Made by a program: the position numbers and the translations under genes. Below, piece after piece: positions 15,466 through 24,133 of a DNA stretch of 64,000 nt. Source of the DNA: Bradyrhizobium sp. B124 (GTDB lineage Bacteria; Pseudomonadota; Alphaproteobacteria; Rhizobiales; Xanthobacteraceae). Within the stretch, counting starts at the first letter, position 1. Every line of letters starts with the position of its first letter. The DNA lies in assembly GCF_038967635.1 (NCBI RefSeq), contig NZ_CP152413.1:1054001-1118000 (forward strand), read 5' to 3'. The notes below the pieces were generated by a model, which saw only the letters and a list, made by a program, of their open reading frames with translations, did no database searches and was not told the origin of the DNA.

Positions 15466-17352
15466 TTAAAGGAAACCGATCGATATCCAGGGGAAGATGG
15501 CGACGATGATCAGGCCGATCAACAGCGCCAGCATGTAACCCCAGATCGGCCGGATACCCTCGGCCGGATCGACGCGCCCGATGGCGCAGGCGGCATAATA
15601 GCCGACGCCGAACGGCGGCGCGAACAATCCGATGCCCATCGCCAGGATGATGATCATGGCGTAGTGCACCTCGTGGACGCCGACCTGGCGCGCGATCGGA
15701 AACAGCAGCGGCCCGAACAGCACAATGGCCGGAATGCCTTCCAGCACGCTGCCCAGGATCACGAAGGCCAGGATCGAGACCGCGATGAAGGTCGCCGAAC
15801 CGCCGGGCAGCCCGGTCATCGACGCTGCCAGCGCCCGCGAGAAGCCGGACTGGGTCAGCCCCCAGGCCATGCCGGTCGCGGTGCCGATGATGAAGAGGAT
15901 CGCGCCCGACAGGCACGCCGTGTCGATCAGCATCGGCACCAGCCGCCGCCAGTTGAACTTGCGGTAGATCAACAGGCCGATGACGAAGGCGTAGACGATG
16001 CCGATGGTTGAGACTTCGGTCGCAGTCGCGATACCCTCGACCACGGCGTAGCGGATCACGAAGGGCAGGGCCAATGCGGGCAGGGCGAACACCAGCGCCT
16101 TGCCGATCTCGCTGCCGGTGGCGCGCTGCACGTGGCTCAAGTTCTCGCCGCGGTAGCGCCACCACACCAGCCCCGACAGCGTGATTGCCAGCACGACACC
16201 CGGCAGCAATCCGCCGGTGAACAGCGCCGAGATCGACACGCCGGTGACCGAGCCGATCGTGATCAGCACGAGGCTCGGCGGAATCGTTTCGGTCTGCGCG
16301 CCGGTGGCGGCGAGCAGCGCGACCAGATCGCCCGGCTTGGCGCCGCGCTCCTTCATTTCCGGGAACAGCACGGGCGCGACGGCGGCCATGTCGGCGGCCT
16401 TGGATCCGGAGATACCGGAGACCAGGTACATGGCGCCGACCAGCACATAATGCAGGCCGCCGCGGACATGCCCGAGCAGGCTCGCCAGGAACGCGACCAT
16501 CGCACGCGCCATGCCGGTCATCTCGATCAGCAGGCCGAGAAAGACGAACAGCGGCACCGACAGCAGGATGAGGTGGCTCATGCCCTCGTCCATCCGGCCG
16601 ACCAGCACCATCAGCGGCGTCCGCGTGGTCAGCGCCAGATAGCCGAAGATCGCCATGCCGAAGGCAAAGCCGATCGGCACGCCGGCGAACACGCAGAAGC
16701 CGACCACGCCGACGAAGAAGATGATCAGATTGAGGTTGCCGAGCGGCCGCAGCATCGGCTGCGCCAGCCAGAACACGCCGATCAGCGCGACCACCGTCAG
16801 CGCCGCCAGCAGGAAGGTCTTGAAATCGCCGACCCGCGCCAGCCGCAGCAGCGCAAACAGCCCCATCAGGCAGATACCGACCGGCAGCGCCGCCGCGCGC
16901 CAGGTGTTGGAAATCTGCAGCGCCGGCGTCGTGATGAAGCTTTCCTCGTAGGCGTATTCATAGGCCGGCCGCACGATCAGGATCAGGAACGCCAGCGCGG
17001 CGCAGGTCGCGACCACGTCCAGATAGCCCCACAGCCTCGGCCCGGCGCTCGCGACGAGCGCCGTCATCCGCATGTGCTCGCCGCGGCGGAACGCCACCGC
17101 CGACCCGAGCATCGCAAGCCACAGGAACAGGATCGACGCCAGCTCGTCGGACCAGATCAGCGGCGCATGCAGCACGTAGCGCGACACCACGCCGGCGAAC
17201 AGGATCACGACCTCGGCGACGACAAGGATTGCCGCCGGAATTTCGACCAGCCATCCGAGCGCAGCCTCGATGGAACCGAGACCGGAGCGGCGGCGAGGGG
17301 GCTGTGACGCCGCCTCGCCGGCCACGGCCGGCGTCATCTCGACATGAGCCAT
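15466..17352 (-). CDS. TRAP transporter permease, fused small (DctQ) and large (DctM) subunits
   Basis: The 628-residue inner-membrane protein combines both TRAP membrane subunits. Residues about 30-190 form the four-helix DctQ part (VSRYVLHAPLIWSDELA; FRRGEHMRMTALV). The remainder is DctM with many membrane spans (VPLFVFLGLLIEMTGMA; GSKAADMAAVAPVLFPEMK; FAPPFGVGYYAACAIGR). TRAP systems import organic acids driven by a sodium gradient. Fused QM permeases are a known variant. The gene starts 22 bases after the binding protein gene and precedes the acyl-CoA synthetase in one minus-strand operon. Confidence 0.9.
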   Translation of the reverse strand: MAHVEMTPAVAGEAASQPPRRRSGLGSIEAALGWLVEIPAAILVVAEVVILFAGVVSRYVLHAPLIWSDELASILFLWLAMLGSAVAFRRGEHMRMTALVASAGPRLWGYLDVVATCAALAFLILIVRPAYEYAYEESFITTPALQISNTWRAAALPVGICLMGLFALLRLARVGDFKTFLLAALTVVALIGVFWLAQPMLRPLGNLNLIIFFVGVVGFCVFAGVPIGFAFGMAIFGYLALTTRTPLMVLVGRMDEGMSHLILLSVPLFVFLGLLIEMTGMARAMVAFLASLLGHVRGGLHYVLVGAMYLVSGISGSKAADMAAVAPVLFPEMKERGAKPGDLVALLAATGAQTETIPPSLVLITIGSVTGVSISALFTGGLLPGVVLAITLSGLVWWRYRGENLSHVQRATGSEIGKALVFALPALALPFVIRYAVVEGIATATEVSTIGIVYAFVIGLLIYRKFNWRRLVPMLIDTACLSGAILFIIGTATGMAWGLTQSGFSRALAASMTGLPGGSATFIAVSILAFVILGSVLEGIPAIVLFGPLLFPIARQVGVHEVHYAMIIILAMGIGLFAPPFGVGYYAACAIGRVDPAEGIRPIWGYMLALLIGLIIVAIFPWISIGFL

Positions 17353-17374
17353 GGCAAGCCTCCCGCTTGATCGA

Positions 17375-18394
17375 TCAGGACAGTTTGCCGACGGACTTCT
17401 CGAGCAGATCCCAGGCCTTCTCGCCGTACTTGCCCTTCCACTCGGCGTAGAAGCCGGCGGCGCGCAGCTTGTCGCGGAACGGCCCGACCTCGGGCTGGTT
17501 GAAGACGAGGCCTTTGCCCGTGAGCTCCTGCTTCACGGTGGCGTTGAGCTTCTCGGTGTCCTCGCGCTCCTTGACGGCGGCCGCGTTGACGTTCTTGGCA
17601 ACGATGGTCTTGATATCGTCCGGCAGCGCCGCCCAGGCCCGGCGGTTCATCAGGAACCAGAAGCCGTCCCACATGTGGTTGGTCATCGAGCAATACTTCT
17701 GCACCTCGTACAGCTTCGCCGCCGAGATCAGCGCCAGCGGATTTTCCTGGCCTTCGACGATCTTGGTCTGCAGCGCCGAATAGACCTCGCTGAAATTGAT
17801 CGAGGCGGGCGATGCATCGAACGCCTTGAACATCGAGGTCCACAGCGGCGACACCGGCACGCGGATCTTGAAGCCCTTGAGATCGTCCGGACCGGTGATC
17901 GGCTTGGTCGACGACGTGGTCTGGCGGAAGCCGTTGTCCCAGATCTTGTCCATGACCTCGAGGCCGGCCTTGTTGATCTCGCCGCGCACATAGGCGCCGA
18001 GCTCGCCATCCATGGCCTTCCAGACCGCGGGATAATCCGGGAATGCGAAACCGATGCCGTTGATCGAGGCGGCCGGCACCAGGGTCGCCAGGATCAGGCC
18101 GGACAGCGTGAAGAACTCGACGCCGCCGGAGCGCACCTGGCTCAGCATGTCGGTATCGGAGCCGAGCTGGCTGTTCGGGAACACCTGCAGGTCAAACCGG
18201 CCGTTGGTCTCGGTCTTGATCGCCGCAGCCATCTCCCGGGCGCGCGCCACGAACGGATGCGACTCCGGCAGGTTGTTGGCGAACTTGTAAGAGAACTCGG
18301 CCGACTGGGCGCGCGCGACATACGGTGCGCCAATTCCGCCCAGGACGGCGGAAGCGGCGGAAACCTTCAGCAGCGTGCGTCGTGAAAAGCTCAT
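17375..18394 (-). CDS. TRAP transporter substrate-binding protein (DctP family)
   Basis: The 339-residue periplasmic protein starts MSFSRRTLLKVSAASAVLG, a Tat-type signal (SRRTLLK) with cleavage expected after ARAQ. The mature part shows DctP features: FKIRVPVSPLWTSMFKAF and EVYSALQTKIVEGQENPL, the latter being the signature segment with the ligand-contacting region. The ATG at 18394 is chosen because GAGGGAG lies just upstream; the frame stays open further. It is the first gene of the TRAP-synthetase operon. The ligand is predicted to be a carboxylate, probably the substrate of the downstream synthetase. Confidence 0.9.
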   Translation of the reverse strand: MSFSRRTLLKVSAASAVLGGIGAPYVARAQSAEFSYKFANNLPESHPFVARAREMAAAIKTETNGRFDLQVFPNSQLGSDTDMLSQVRSGGVEFFTLSGLILATLVPAASINGIGFAFPDYPAVWKAMDGELGAYVRGEINKAGLEVMDKIWDNGFRQTTSSTKPITGPDDLKGFKIRVPVSPLWTSMFKAFDASPASINFSEVYSALQTKIVEGQENPLALISAAKLYEVQKYCSMTNHMWDGFWFLMNRRAWAALPDDIKTIVAKNVNAAAVKEREDTEKLNATVKQELTGKGLVFNQPEVGPFRDKLRAAGFYAEWKGKYGEKAWDLLEKSVGKLS

Positions 18395-18792
18395 TGGTGT
18401 TGCTCCCTCGAGAGGCTTGTTGTTGTTCTGAGATGCCATCCTATACGGACCTGATGCCGCGGGGTCACCAGCGATCTCTGCACAGCTGGCGCTTATTGCA
18501 GCGTCCGTACGCCGCGGCAATATCGGCTTTCTGACGAGACGCGTGCGCGTGGATCGCTGTGCTGCCTGGACCAGCAGAAACAATGACCGGGACAAGCCCG
18601 GACAGGCGCCAAGCTGCGGTCCGGTGCGAAGATTTCCCACTAAATATCTGATCTAATTGTAGATATAAATATTCCATAATATACCTTATGCGAATTATGT
18701 ATATGGGAATGGCCACGATCGCCCGGTCCCATTGCTTCGCTCTGGCTCGGACTGATGGATTTTGTGACTCGGACCTGAGCTAATCGATCGTC
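18395..18792. other. Intergenic region with an AT-rich patch
   Basis: No supportable gene. Bases 18638-18710 are strikingly AT-rich for this genome and contain the inverted pair ATATCT/AGATAT (about 18644-18667). This is likely promoter or regulator-binding DNA for the TRAP operon, which reads away from it, but it lies about 250 bases from that start codon. No clear -35/-10 pair was fixed. Confidence 0.45.
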
Positions 18793-19353
18793 TCAGACCT
18801 GCTCCCGCCGCCCGTACCCCGTGACGCATCGGATCAACCGCTCGAGCAGAACCCCGATCGTCGATCCCACGACGACGTCACTGGCCCAATGCGCCAGCAA
18901 CAGCACGCGCGTCGAAATCAGACAAGCGCCGAGCGCCCGGACGATCCCACGCTCGCCCTCGGGAAGCTGGCTCGCCGCCGAACTGATGGCGCCGACCTGA
19001 ATTGCATGTCCTGACGGAAACGAGTCCTCGGCCCTGCCGGAGATTGGAATGCCGTGCAGATGACCAACGACGGTGAGCCGGTCCGGCCGCTTCTGGTTGA
19101 AGACCAATTTGAGCAGGTGCGGAACTAGGGATGCGGTCAACGCCGTGACCAGAAGATGGTCACTCGCCAGGCGTCGCGGCTCTGGCTTGCTTCGACACCG
19201 TAACCACCATCCAAGTGCTAGGGCGCAGACGACATGCTCGTCCGCCGCCCATGTCAGGATTGAGGCGGCGCGTTCTGTTGGCGGGGTTGTGTTGCGCGAG
19301 ATAACGCGCGCAATGGCAATATCCGGCTGGGTCGGTCGGACCGTGATCGGCAT
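18793..19353 (-). CDS. PAP2-family phosphatase
   Basis: The 186-residue protein has the three phosphatidic-acid-phosphatase signature motifs: KLVFNQKRPDR (KxxxxxxRP), SFPSGHA (PSGH) and STRVLLLAHWASDV (SRxxxxxHxxxD, with Thr-Arg). The nucleophilic His is in the third motif. Several hydrophobic segments suggest a membrane protein. Substrates in the family range from phosphatidic acid to undecaprenyl pyrophosphate; none can be assigned here. It lies next to the stress-type genes csbD and DUF892 but with no shared transcript visible. Confidence 0.85.
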   Translation of the reverse strand: MPITVRPTQPDIAIARVISRNTTPPTERAASILTWAADEHVVCALALGWWLRCRSKPEPRRLASDHLLVTALTASLVPHLLKLVFNQKRPDRLTVVGHLHGIPISGRAEDSFPSGHAIQVGAISSAASQLPEGERGIVRALGACLISTRVLLLAHWASDVVVGSTIGVLLERLIRCVTGYGRREQV

Positions 19354-19431
19354 GGATACCCTTGCTTAAGGCGACGACGGCATCTTTCAAACGTTTCGCA
19401 TTCGCACCTGTTCCAAACGGCGCAAAGCAAA

Positions 19432-19454
19432 GGGCCCCGCTCAAGTGGGGCCCC
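19432..19454 (-). terminator. Rho-independent-like terminator of csbD
   Basis: On the minus strand a GGGCCCC stem pairs with GGGGCCC around an 8-base loop and is followed by TTTGCTTTGC. It begins 15 bases after the csbD stop. The T-run is imperfect, so termination strength is uncertain. Confidence 0.6.
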
Positions 19455-19468
19455 GAATGCCGTAGCGC

Positions 19469-19672
19469 TCACCATTTCTGGCGGCCGTACCAGTCATTCA
19501 CTTCCTTCGTGGCTTGATCCTTGGCATAGCCGTAGCGCTGCTGCAGACGGCCTTCGAGTTGATCCTGCTTGCCGGCAATGACATCGAGGTCGTCATCGGT
19601 CAGCTTGCCCCACTGCTCCTTGATCTTGCCCTTGACCTGCTTCCAGTTGCCTTCGACACGATTCCAATCCAT
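19469..19672 (-). CDS. CsbD-family stress protein
   Basis: The 67-residue protein begins MDWNRVEGNWKQVKGKIKEQ and continues WGKLTDDDLDVIAGKQDQLE, matching the CsbD/YjbJ family throughout its usual length. Members are abundant small hydrophilic proteins induced by general stress; the molecular role is unknown. GGAGAA precedes the ATG. The gene is divergent from the DUF892 gene, 174 bases away, and a terminator hairpin follows it. Confidence 0.9.
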   Translation of the reverse strand: MDWNRVEGNWKQVKGKIKEQWGKLTDDDLDVIAGKQDQLEGRLQQRYGYAKDQATKEVNDWYGRQKW

Positions 19673-19846
19673 CGCGGTTCTCCGTTGAAAGATGAGACCG
19701 TCCAACAGACGCGCCGACGCTTCGTTCCTCGAAAGGCTTGCGGCAAAGCTACGCAATCGCGATCCGCGGGTGAACCGTCGCAGATAGGAACGAGATTGCA
19801 GAGTGCCTGTTGTGGGTACGGATCACCCAAACTCACGGAGCTGCCA

Positions 19847-20335
19847 ATGTCGGAGAAAGACCTCAGCGCCCTCTTCCTCGATACCCTCAAGGACATCTAC
19901 TACGCCGAAAAGCAGATCCTCAAGGCGCTGCCACGCATGGCCAAAGCCGCCGGGTCGGACCAGCTGCGTGCCGCCTTCGAGAAGCATCATGACGAGACCG
20001 AAGGACAGATCGATCGGCTGGAGCAGATCTTCGATCTGATGGGCAAGCCGGCGCGTGGCAAGAAGTGCGACGCCATCGAGGGTATCCTCGACGAAGGCAA
20101 GGAGATCATGGAGGAGTACGCCGACACTCCGGCGCTCGATCCGGGCCTGGTCTCCGCGGCGCAGGCGGTCGAGCATTACGAGATCGCACGCTACGGCACA
20201 CTGAAGGCATGGGCCACCAAACTCAGCATGAAGGATGCCGTCAAGCTCATCGACCAGACGTTGGCCGAAGAAAAGAAGACGGATGAAGCGCTCACCAAGC
20301 TCGCCGTCAGCGCCATCAACGCCGAAGCGGCCTGA
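19847..20335 (+). CDS. Ferritin-like DUF892 (YciE/YciF-type) protein
   Basis: The 162-residue protein has the family start LSALFLDTLKDIYYAEKQIL and later AFEKHHDETEGQIDRLEQIF and AAQAVEHYEIARYGTLKAWA. These supply Glu and His residues of a four-helix di-metal centre like ferritin and rubrerythrin. YciE/YciF proteins are general-stress proteins in enteric bacteria. The start is the ATG at 19847. It is divergent from csbD, and a shared stress promoter region between them is plausible. Confidence 0.88.
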   Translation: MSEKDLSALFLDTLKDIYYAEKQILKALPRMAKAAGSDQLRAAFEKHHDETEGQIDRLEQIFDLMGKPARGKKCDAIEGILDEGKEIMEEYADTPALDPGLVSAAQAVEHYEIARYGTLKAWATKLSMKDAVKLIDQTLAEEKKTDEALTKLAVSAINAEAA

Positions 20336-20346
20336 GGAGATTCGCA

Positions 20347-20427
20347 ATGAAGCGAACCATTCTGGCAGCTGGCCCCGACTGTGCGCTGGCCAAGCCAGCG
20401 CTGGGGCCGCCGACGGCGTTGGCCTAG
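20347..20427 (+). CDS. Possible 26-residue peptide after DUF892 (weak)
   Basis: GAGGAG lies a few bases before an ATG opening a 26-codon frame (MKRTILAAG...) that ends in TAG. It follows the DUF892 gene by 11 bases and would overlap the 3' end of the opposing transpeptidase gene by 4 bases. No family is recognised. It may be a remnant or chance frame; the good ribosome-binding site is the only support. Confidence 0.2.
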   Translation: MKRTILAAGPDCALAKPALGPPTALA

Positions 20428-21125
20428 GCCGGGAGCACGATCACCTTCGTTTTGAGCGGCGTTCGCGAATAGAGGTCGATCATGTCCTGACTGAGGAGGC
20501 CGGTGCAGCCACTCGTAATGCCGTTCCCGATGGTTTCGGGGTCGCTGGTGCTATAGATCGTGTAAAGCGTGTAGGCCCCGTTCTGATAGAGGTAGAGCAC
20601 GCGGGCACCGAGTGGATTGTCGAGACCTCCCGGCATGCCGCGAGCATATTTGCCTGCCTCCGGCTGGCGCGCGATCATCTCCTTGGGGGGCGTCCAGGTA
20701 GGCCATTCGGCTTTGCGCCCGACATAGGCCTCGCCGCTCCACCGGAAGCCATCGCGGCCGACATTGGCGCCATAGCGGGTCGCGTTGCCCTCGCCTTCGA
20801 TGCGGTAAACATAGTACTTCCCGGGATCGATGATGATCGTACCGGGCGCCTCGTCGCTGTCGTAGCGTACTGTCTTGCGAAAATATTGCGGTTTGACCTT
20901 GCTGACGTCGACCCCAGGGATCGGGAATTTCTCGTCAGGCACGGGCCCGTAGACTTTCTCAGCCTCGGCCAGGCTCATGTAGTCGGATGCACAACCGGTC
21001 AGGCCCAGTGCGGCAAGACCGGCAGCGGAGCCGAATAGAAACGCCCGGCGGTTGAGACGCGGCGAACAAGGCCCAGACAGATCGCCCTTGCCCATTGCGC
21101 CGGCAATTCCACGGTCCATGATCAT
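20424..21125 (-). CDS. L,D-transpeptidase-like (YkuD-fold) lipoprotein with altered active site
   Basis: The protein has a twin-arginine start (NRRAFLFGSAAGLAALGL) ending in a lipobox LTGC, so it should be an exported lipoprotein. The body matches ErfK/YkuD domain proteins: YYVYRIEGEG, VGRDGFRWSGEAYVGRK, WPTWTPPKEMIARQPE. The catalytic region reads LYTIYSTSDPETIGNG then ITSGCTGLLSQD: the Cys is present, but the conserved His-Gly before it is Tyr-Ser and the Arg after Cys is Gly. It may therefore be inactive or differently tuned. Start uncertain: ATG at 21125 has GGAAAA upstream; 21119 and 21095 are alternatives. Confidence 0.75.
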   Translation of the reverse strand: MIMDRGIAGAMGKGDLSGPCSPRLNRRAFLFGSAAGLAALGLTGCASDYMSLAEAEKVYGPVPDEKFPIPGVDVSKVKPQYFRKTVRYDSDEAPGTIIIDPGKYYVYRIEGEGNATRYGANVGRDGFRWSGEAYVGRKAEWPTWTPPKEMIARQPEAGKYARGMPGGLDNPLGARVLYLYQNGAYTLYTIYSTSDPETIGNGITSGCTGLLSQDMIDLYSRTPLKTKVIVLPA

Positions 21126-21360
21126 GATTTCGGGTTTTCCGAGCTTTTCCAGAAGGCGCGACAATCCTATGTCGGGGAACCACCCCGTTACGACACTCTT
21201 ATGGAGGATTTCGCGCTTTTTTATGGAGGGAAACTTTCAAGAAAAAGCTAAGGAATTCCGTTCTGTAGGTCGGTCTTATGCGGGGATTCAACACCCCCCG
21301 AAGGCTTTGCCTGATAGTCTGCCCCCGACTCAACGACACCAGTTCGAGACCTGGAGACCA

Positions 21361-22608
21361 ATGGCCCGACGTACCGGCAGCGCTGATCTTCCCCTGCATG
21401 GTGGACGCGTGCCGCCGTGGCTGGCGGAGCGCATGGCGACGCTGGGCGCGGTCATCACGCAGGCGGTGGTCCATCATTACGGCCGCGATGCGTTTCTGCA
21501 GCGGCTCTCGCATCCGTTCTGGTTCCAGTCGTTCGGCGCCGTGATGGGCATGGACTGGCACTCGTCTGGTATCACCACGAGCGTCATCGGCGCACTCAAG
21601 CGCGGGCTCGCGCCGCTGCAGGACGAGCTCGGCATCTACGTCTGCGGTGGTCGCGGCAGGCATTCGCGGCGCACGCCGGACGAATTGTCGGCGCTGGGTG
21701 AGCGGACCGGCTTCGACGGCGTCGCCCTCACCCGCGCCAGCCGTCTGGTCGCCAAGGTCGACAGCGCCGCGGTCCAGGACGGTTTCGAGCTCTATCTGCA
21801 CGGCTTCTTCGTCACCACGGACGGCAAATGGACCGTGGTCCAGCAAGGCATGAACGACCACAAGCGTCAGGCGCGACGCTACCATTGGCATTCCGAGGGG
21901 CTGCGTAGCTTCGTCGACGAGCCGCACAGCGCGATCGACGGTCCGTCGCAGGGCGAGATCGTCAATCTCACCGATCACCGTGCCGACGCCTCGCGCCAGG
22001 CACAGCTCGATCTGCTCGCCGCGCTTGGTCCCGATGGCATCGCGCATGAATATGCCGAGCTGACCGAGAAGGTGGCGGCGCAGGGCGATCTCCTGCACCT
22101 GATCATGCCCGCACATCATGATGTACGCTCGAGCGATGTCTTCATCCGCCGCCTGCACGGCACCCTCGCCGCCGCCGCGGAACGCGGGCCGCTGGATTTC
22201 CCCGACCTGCTGCTCACGCCCGGCGTCGGCGCCCGCACCGTGGAGTCGCTTGCCATGGTCGCCGAGGTCGTTCACGGGACGCCGTATCGTTTCCGCGATC
22301 CGGCGCGCTTCTCGCTCGCGCATGGCGGCAAGGACCGTCATCCGTTTCCGGTGCCGATCAAGGTCTACGATGAGACGATCGGCGTGCTGAAATCGGCGGT
22401 ACAGCAGGCGAAGCTCGGCCGCGACGAGGAGTTGCAGGCGCTGAAGCGGCTGGACGACCAGGCCCGCAGGCTGGAGCTGACCGCAACCGGCCCGTCCTTC
22501 GATGCTTACGTCGCCAACGAGCGCGCGCGTTCGCCGGCGCTTGACGGCCGCTCGGTGTTCGGTTGGGAGGCCGACCTCGCCGCCCGCGACCGCATCACCA
22601 AACGCTAG
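21361..22608 (+). CDS. DUF763-family protein
   Basis: The 415-residue protein begins MARRTGSADLPLHGGRVPP, the DUF763 signature, and retains family blocks such as [35 protein letters not shown] and WTVVQQGMNDHKRQARRYHW. Near residue 280 the segment LLLTPGVGARTVESLAMVAE resembles a helix-hairpin-helix, suggesting nucleic-acid binding. DUF763 occurs in archaea and scattered bacteria with no established function; a nuclease or repair role is only a guess. GGAG lies 6 bases before the ATG. The gene is divergent from the L,D-transpeptidase-like gene. Confidence 0.85.
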   Translation: MARRTGSADLPLHGGRVPPWLAERMATLGAVITQAVVHHYGRDAFLQRLSHPFWFQSFGAVMGMDWHSSGITTSVIGALKRGLAPLQDELGIYVCGGRGRHSRRTPDELSALGERTGFDGVALTRASRLVAKVDSAAVQDGFELYLHGFFVTTDGKWTVVQQGMNDHKRQARRYHWHSEGLRSFVDEPHSAIDGPSQGEIVNLTDHRADASRQAQLDLLAALGPDGIAHEYAELTEKVAAQGDLLHLIMPAHHDVRSSDVFIRRLHGTLAAAAERGPLDFPDLLLTPGVGARTVESLAMVAEVVHGTPYRFRDPARFSLAHGGKDRHPFPVPIKVYDETIGVLKSAVQQAKLGRDEELQALKRLDDQARRLELTATGPSFDAYVANERARSPALDGRSVFGWEADLAARDRITKR

Positions 22609-22622
22609 GCTAGGCACGCCCG

Positions 22623-23429
22623 TCAGCGTCCCCTGAAGCGCGGCTTGCGCCGTCCGAGGAAGGCCGCGACGCCTTCCTTGTGATCGTCGGTCAGGCTCGC
22701 CAGCGCGAACTGGTCGAGATCCATGTGGCTGGCGAGGTCGTCGAGCGCATGCGCCAGCCGGTTGACCGTCAGCTTGGTCATCGCCACCGAAATCGGCGGC
22801 TGGGCGGCGACCTTGGCCGCGAGCGCCATCGCAGCGTCATACGATTTGCCCGGATCAGTCACCTGCTCCACCAGGCCCCATTCGTAAGCCTCGTCGGCCG
22901 AGATCCGGTCGTCGGCCAGGATCACCGCCTGCTTGGTGCGCGCCGGTCCCATCAAATGCAACATGCGTGGCACGCTCTGCCAGCTCATGTTCATGCCGAG
23001 CGCGATCTCCGGCACGCGCAGATGCGCATCGCGCGCCATCACCCGGAAATCCAACGCGACCGCGAGCGCCACGCCACCGCCGACGCAGAACCCCTCGATC
23101 GCGCCGATCGTGACCTGCTCCATCTCCTGCCAGGCGCGTGTCAGCCGCGGCCCGAGCTTCAGGTGACGGCGCAGCGTGCCCATATCCATGGTCTGCCGCG
23201 AACGGCCCTCGGCATCCTTGAGGTCGAAGCCGGCGCTGAACGATTTGGCGCTGCCGGTCAGCACCACCACCGAGGTTTCGCCATCGTCCTCGAAACTGCG
23301 CGCCGCATCGGTCAATTGCCGCAGCGCCTCCGGCGACAGCGCGTTGATACCATCGCCGCGGTCGAACCGCACCACCGCGATGCGGCCCTCCGGTCCGAGG
23401 CCCTTTTCGATCGTCACATCGTCAACCAC
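22623..23429 (-). CDS. Enoyl-CoA hydratase/isomerase (crotonase) family protein
   Basis: The 268-residue protein has the crotonase fold marks: oxyanion-hole segments FSAGFDLKD and IEGFCVGGGVALAVALDFR, and VPEIALGMNMSWQSVP. Only one of the two catalytic Glu positions of true hydratases is obvious, so it may be an isomerase or other family member. The C-terminus FLGRRKPRFRGR is typical. GTG at 23429 is chosen because GGGAGGT lies just upstream; an ATG at 23474 would add 15 poorly conserved residues. It is divergent from the nitrile hydratase operon. Confidence 0.85.
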   Translation of the reverse strand: MVDDVTIEKGLGPEGRIAVVRFDRGDGINALSPEALRQLTDAARSFEDDGETSVVVLTGSAKSFSAGFDLKDAEGRSRQTMDMGTLRRHLKLGPRLTRAWQEMEQVTIGAIEGFCVGGGVALAVALDFRVMARDAHLRVPEIALGMNMSWQSVPRMLHLMGPARTKQAVILADDRISADEAYEWGLVEQVTDPGKSYDAAMALAAKVAAQPPISVAMTKLTVNRLAHALDDLASHMDLDQFALASLTDDHKEGVAAFLGRRKPRFRGR

Positions 23430-23467
23430 GCATACCTCCCAGCTCGCATTGTTGTGTACTGCTTGCC

Positions 23468-23497
23468 TCGACATAGCACGACGATTTCGCCTATTCT
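23468..23497 (+). promoter_or_regulatory. Candidate promoter of the nitrile hydratase operon
   Basis: TCGACA (23468-23473) and TATTCT (23492-23497) are spaced 18 bases apart. Transcription would start about at the nthA ATG (23504), leaving almost no leader; no good ribosome-binding site is visible. The region also lies within the longer reading frame of the divergent crotonase gene. Confidence 0.35.
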
Positions 23498-23503
23498 GTA
23501 GGC

Positions 23504-24133
23504 ATGAGCGAACATGATCATCACCACCACGATCACGACCATTCCGAACTGTCGGAGACCGAACTGCGCGTCCGCGCGCTGGAATCGATCCTGACCGAAA
23601 AGGGCTATGTCGAGGCTGCCGCGCTCGACGCCATCGTGCAGGCCTATGAGACGAAGATCGGCCCGCATAACGGCGCCCGGGTCGTCGCCAAGGCCTGGAC
23701 CGATCCCGCCTTCAAGAAGGCGCTGCTCGAGGACGCCAGCAAGGCGGTCGGCACCCTCGGCCATGTCAGCCGGGTCGGCGACCATCTGGTCGCGATCGAG
23801 AACACGCCCGGCCGTCACAACATGGTCGTCTGCACATTGTGCTCTTGTTACCCCTGGGAAATGCTCGGCCTGCCGCCGGTCTGGTACAAGGCCTCGCCGT
23901 ACCGGTCGCGCGCGGTCAAGGATCCGCGCGGCGTGCTCGCCGATTTCGGCGTCAGCCTGCCGAAGGAGACCGAAATCCGGGTCTGGGACTCTACGGCCGA
24001 AACACGCTTCCTGGTGCTGCCGATGCGGCCCGCAGGCACCGAGGGATGGAGCGAAGAACAGCTCGCCGAGCTCGTGACGCGCGATTCCATGATCGGCACC
24101 GGCTTCCCGAAAACACCGGGAGCGCCGTCGTGA
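23504..24133 (+). CDS. nthA: Nitrile hydratase alpha subunit (cobalt type)
   Basis: The 209-residue subunit holds the metal site of nitrile hydratase, which hydrates nitriles to amides in the cytoplasm. The motif [13 protein letters not shown] matches the cobalt class (Thr in CTLCSC; iron enzymes have Ser). Two of the cysteines are normally oxidised in the mature enzyme. The N-terminus is a His-rich run ([15 protein letters not shown]), which may help metal loading. It overlaps nthB by 4 bases. No amidase gene is visible in the window to use the amide. Confidence 0.95.
   Translation: MSEHDHHHHDHDHSELSETELRVRALESILTEKGYVEAAALDAIVQAYETKIGPHNGARVVAKAWTDPAFKKALLEDASKAVGTLGHVSRVGDHLVAIENTPGRHNMVVCTLCSCYPWEMLGLPPVWYKASPYRSRAVKDPRGVLADFGVSLPKETEIRVWDSTAETRFLVLPMRPAGTEGWSEEQLAELVTRDSMIGTGFPKTPGAPS

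Noticed and set aside
16132..17307. Plus-strand frame rich in Gln, Arg and His opposite the TRAP permease
   Set aside because: Hydrophobic codons read backwards give this composition; the minus-strand permease is clear.
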